NCBI GenBank assembly: GCA_963724535.1
Contig: CAVRVD010000007.1
Coordinates: forward strand, 1-64,000
Source of the DNA: JADJPO01 sp963724535
GTDB lineage: Bacteria > Actinomycetota > Actinomycetes > Actinomycetales > Kineosporiaceae
Direction: 5' to 3'
DNA length: 64,000 bases
This document shows, piece after piece, positions 61,505-64,000 of the stretch; within the stretch, counting starts at the first letter, position 1, and every line of letters starts with the position of its first letter. The position numbers and the translations under genes are program-made. The notes beneath the pieces are model-generated. The model was given only the letters and a program-made list of their open reading frames with translations. It ran no database searches and was not told the DNA's origin.

Positions 61505-62551
61505 TCACCGGATGCCGGCCAGCAGATCATGACACCGCCGCACCCGGGTGAGCCACCAGGCCGTCCGGTCGGCGTCGGTGCCGAGACGGCGCAGCCGATT
61601 CTCGTCGATCTCGACCGAGGCCACCACCACCTCTCCGGCACGAGGCAGCAGCGGTGCGGCGGTGACATCGTCCGTCAGCAGCGCCGCCGTGCCCAGCCCG
61701 CACGCGTAGGGCAGGCCGGGCAATGCCGCGGCGAGCCGGACGCCGGCGGCGAGCCCTACCGAGGTGTCCAGCGCCGAGGACACCACCACGGGCAGTCCAT
61801 GATCGCCGCCGAGGCGGGCCGCGACGTCCAGCGCGGCCCGGACCCCGCCGAGCGGAGCCACCTTGATCACCACGACGTCGGCGGCACCGGCCACCGCCGC
61901 CCGTAGGGGGTCCTCGGCCTTGCGCACGCTCTCGTCGACGGCGACCGGTACGTCGACGTCGGCGCGGGCCAGCCGGACTCGCAGCTCGGCCAGCTCGGGC
62001 ACCGTGGTGCAGGGTTGCTCGGCGTACTCCAGGTCGTAGCGGGCCAGCGCAGTCAGCGCGGTCAGGGCGGACTCGACGTCCCAGGCGCCGTTGGCGTCGA
62101 CGCGGATCCGCCCGGTCGGGCCGAGCCCGGCGCGGACGGCGGCGACGCGCGCCACGTCGTCGGTCAGGCTCTGGCCGCGCTCGGCCACCTTGACCTTGGC
62201 GGTGTGACAGCCGTCGAAGGCGGCCAGCACGGCGGCGACCTGGTCAGCGGGTACCGCTGGGACGGTGGCGTTCACCGGGACGGTGTCGCGCCGGACCGGG
62301 ACCGGCGGCAACCAGGCCGCCTCGATCGCGGCCGCCAGCCACCGCGTGGACTCGACGTCGTCGTAGTCGGTGAAGGGGGCGAACTCGCCCCAGCCGTGCG
62401 GGCCGTGCAGCAGCAGCGCCTCCCGCTCGGTCAGTCCCCGGAACCGGGTCCGCAGGCCGAGGCGGACGACGTGAGCGTCGGCGAGCAGCTCCTGCGGTCT
62501 GGGCAGCGGGATCGTCGAGAACGGGGGCGGGCCCGCGTGCGGAAGGGGCAT
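61505..62551 (-). CDS. menC: o-Succinylbenzoate synthase
   Basis: 348 residues, enolase superfamily. Catalytic Lys in AKVKVAE, metal ligands Asp in VDANGAW, Glu in YAEQPC and Asp in VAVDESV, second catalytic Lys in VIKVAPLGG. Dehydrates SHCHC to o-succinylbenzoate. ATG 62551 lies 19 bases from the menB start on the other strand. No ribosome binding site is evident. Confidence 0.95.
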   Translation of the reverse strand: MPLPHAGPPPFSTIPLPRPQELLADAHVVRLGLRTRFRGLTEREALLLHGPHGWGEFAPFTDYDDVESTRWLAAAIEAAWLPPVPVRRDTVPVNATVPAVPADQVAAVLAAFDGCHTAKVKVAERGQSLTDDVARVAAVRAGLGPTGRIRVDANGAWDVESALTALTALARYDLEYAEQPCTTVPELAELRVRLARADVDVPVAVDESVRKAEDPLRAAVAGAADVVVIKVAPLGGVRAALDVAARLGGDHGLPVVVSSALDTSVGLAAGVRLAAALPGLPYACGLGTAALLTDDVTAAPLLPRAGEVVVASVEIDENRLRRLGTDADRTAWWLTRVRRCHDLLAGIR

Positions 62552-62556
62552 CGGCC

Positions 62557-62562
62557 TATTCT
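62557..62562 (+). promoter_or_regulatory. Putative -10 element for a leaderless menB transcript
   Basis: TATTCT, a TANNNT match, ends seven bases before GTG 62570, with no ribosome binding site between. It lies within the 18-base menC-menB divergent gap, so menC must be transcribed from a promoter inside menB or its start region. Confidence 0.5.
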
Positions 62563-62569
62563 CGGCGCC

Positions 62570-63523
62570 GTGAGCGACGACAGCGCATCCAGCCCGGCCC
62601 GCGTCTCGGAGATCTTCGACCCGGCGGCGTGGGCGCAGGTGCCGGGCTTCGACTTCGCCGACCTCACCTACCACCGGTGCGTGCTGGACGGCGCGGCGCG
62701 CGGCACGGTCCGGATCGCCTTCGACCGGCCGGAGGTCCGCAACGCGTTCCGCCCGCACACCGTGGACGAGCTGTACCGCGCCCTTGACCATGCCCGGATG
62801 AGCCCGGACGTGGGGTGTGTGTTGCTGACCGGGAACGGCCCCAGCCTCAAGGACGGGGGGCGGGCATTCTGCTCAGGCGGCGACCAACGGATCCGAGGCA
62901 GGTCCGGCTACCAGTACGCGGCCGGCGAAACCGCGGACACCGTGGACGCCGTCCGGACCGCGGCGCACGGAGGGCGGCTGCACATCCTGGAGGTGCAGCG
63001 GCTGATCCGGACCATGCCGAAGATCGTCGTGGCAGTGGTGAACGGCTGGGCGGCCGGCGGCGGGCACAGCCTGCACGTGATCAGCGACCTGACCATCGCC
63101 AGCCGCGAGCACGCCCGGTTCAAGCAGACCGACGCCGATGTCGCCTCGTTCGACGGCGGCTTCGGCTCGGCCTACCTGGCCAAGATGGTCGGTCAGAAGT
63201 TCGCCCGGGAGATCTTCTTCCTCGGCCGCACCTATGACGCCGAGACCATGCACCGGATGGGCGCGGTGAACATCGTCGCCGACCACGCCCAGCTGGAACG
63301 GGTCGCTCTGAAGGTGGCCGCCGAGATCAACGGGAAGTCGCCGACTGCGCAGCGGATGCTGAAGTTCGCCTTCAACCTGGTGGACGACGGCCTGGTCGGC
63401 CAGCAGGTGTTCGCCGGGGAGGCGACCCGGCTGGCCTACATGACCGACGAGGCGGCGGAGGGCCGGGACTCGTTCCTGGAGAAGCGCCCTCCCGACTGGT
63501 CGGCGTTCCCCTGGTACTACTGA
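62570..63523 (+). CDS. menB: 1,4-Dihydroxy-2-naphthoyl-CoA synthase
   Basis: 317 residues, crotonase fold. Conserved RPEVRNAFRPHTVDEL, AFCSGGDQRIRGRSGYQ (oxyanion hole), GWAAGGGHSLHVISDLTIA, and the MenB-specific KQTDADVASFDGGFGSAYLA and C-terminal PDWSAFPWYY. Closes the second ring of the naphthoquinone. GTG 62570 fits the leaderless promoter and family length. Confidence 0.96.
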   Translation: MSDDSASSPARVSEIFDPAAWAQVPGFDFADLTYHRCVLDGAARGTVRIAFDRPEVRNAFRPHTVDELYRALDHARMSPDVGCVLLTGNGPSLKDGGRAFCSGGDQRIRGRSGYQYAAGETADTVDAVRTAAHGGRLHILEVQRLIRTMPKIVVAVVNGWAAGGGHSLHVISDLTIASREHARFKQTDADVASFDGGFGSAYLAKMVGQKFAREIFFLGRTYDAETMHRMGAVNIVADHAQLERVALKVAAEINGKSPTAQRMLKFAFNLVDDGLVGQQVFAGEATRLAYMTDEAAEGRDSFLEKRPPDWSAFPWYY

Positions 63524-63576
63524 CGAAGCAGCCCCCGCCAGCCCGATCGACACCCGATCCACCTCACACCGCACCC

Positions 63577-63608
63577 GAGGGTCAGGCTCCGCTCGCTCAC
63601 GGACCCTC
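63577..63608 (+). terminator. Hairpin downstream of menB
   Basis: gagggtc pairs with gaccctc across an 18-base loop, 54 bases past the menB stop. Moderate stem, no U-tract. Confidence 0.35.
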
Positions 63609-63687
63609 CGCTGGTCGCGACCGGCAGCCGGGCGGGTCCGTCGAGGTTCATGTCCAGGACGCTTCGGGCACCTGGGCCGGGCAGGCC

Positions 63688-63915
63688 TCAGCCCACGCCG
63701 TTGCGCAACACGTTGCGGACGGCGTTCTCGACGTCCGTGACCGTCAGGTTGCCGTCGGCGCCCTTCGGCAACGCCGCCACCACGGCGGCCGCGATCGCGT
63801 CGGTGCTCAGCGCCCCGGCCCGCTGAATCATCACGCCGGTGGTGACGCTGTCCCCGAAACGCGATCCCCAGACGGTGGCCGCGATCTTGTTGAGGTCGTC
63901 CTGGTTCAGGGGCAT
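63688..63915 (-). CDS. Small hypothetical protein, possibly 5'-truncated by the window edge
   Basis: 75 residues from ATG 63915 (GGAG upstream): MPLNQDDLNKIAATVWGSRF then a helical ALSTDAIAAAVVAALPKGAD and DVENAVRNVLRNGVG at the end. The reading frame stays open upstream to the last base of the window, adding TVIPRIASALRSPVP, so the gene may start outside the window. The helical linker-like pattern resembles small modules in phage lysis proteins, but this is an impression, not a match. Confidence 0.45.
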   Translation of the reverse strand: MPLNQDDLNKIAATVWGSRFGDSVTTGVMIQRAGALSTDAIAAAVVAALPKGADGNLTVTDVENAVRNVLRNGVG

Positions 63916-64000
63916 GTCGTCGTCTCCGGGGTCAGGGGCTGGGACTGGGCTGCGCAGGGCCGAGGCGATCCTCGGGATGACCGTGGCGGTGAGCTGGGCG

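Noticed and set aside
1..64000. CRISPR arrays
   Set aside because: No set of regularly spaced short repeats with unique spacers was seen; the 84-base repeats are contiguous, without spacers, and there are no cas genes.

Overview
The window comes from a high-GC Gram-positive bacterium of the Actinomycetota. The evidence is very GC-rich codon third positions, many GTG starts coupled by 4-base overlaps, menaquinone-type respiration, leaderless promoters (TANNNT about 6-9 bases before the start codon), and a gene order that, from memory, resembles the Streptomyces coelicolor region carrying menG, nuoA-N, a polyprenyl diphosphate synthase, korAB, a second partial nuo cluster and htpX. The genus cannot be fixed from sequence alone.

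Region 1 (1-12.6 kb) is accessory and decayed. It holds a frameshifted quinone-oxidoreductase-like gene, a PspC-domain membrane protein, two short gene remnants, a visibly AT-richer frameshifted membrane gene, and a DDE transposon (zinc-finger/HTH protein, transposase, AAA+ ATPase) with two frameshifts. The ATPase gene of this transposon is split at its sensor-1 codons by a compact 4,275-base tyrosine-recombinase element with three coupled genes arranged like tnpA-tnpB-tnpC of Tn554. Beyond it lies an AbiEii-type toxin gene that has lost its 5' end. The region stops at a tRNA-Tyr gene whose 3' end faces it, as expected for a tRNA-anchored island.

Region 2 (12.6-31 kb) is conserved core: yajQ, an SH3-domain lipoprotein, htpX, then a second complex I gene set on the minus strand (nuoA, B, C, H, then nuoI, J, K, L, M, N). 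It lacks nuoD, E, F and G and is split by a TetR regulator and a GNAT acetyltransferase. Divergent to it lie korA and korB (2-oxoacid:ferredoxin oxidoreductase), a small unknown gene and rarD.

Region 3 (31-38.4 kb) holds an ATP-dependent DNA ligase, an Rpn-like protein, a sugar-type ABC importer (ATPase, permease, lipoprotein) with a divergent LacI regulator, and three copies of an 84-base tandem repeat.

Region 4 (38.4-63.5 kb) is a menaquinone and respiration block: a polyprenyl diphosphate synthase, a complete nuoA-N operon on the minus strand, then menG, menF, menD, menC and menB with one proline-rich exported protein between menD and menC. Together these make menaquinone and feed electrons into it: full complex I from NADH and, by inference, the NADH-module-less Nuo-2 from reduced ferredoxin made by KorAB. 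The last 0.5 kb holds a small unknown gene open to the window edge.
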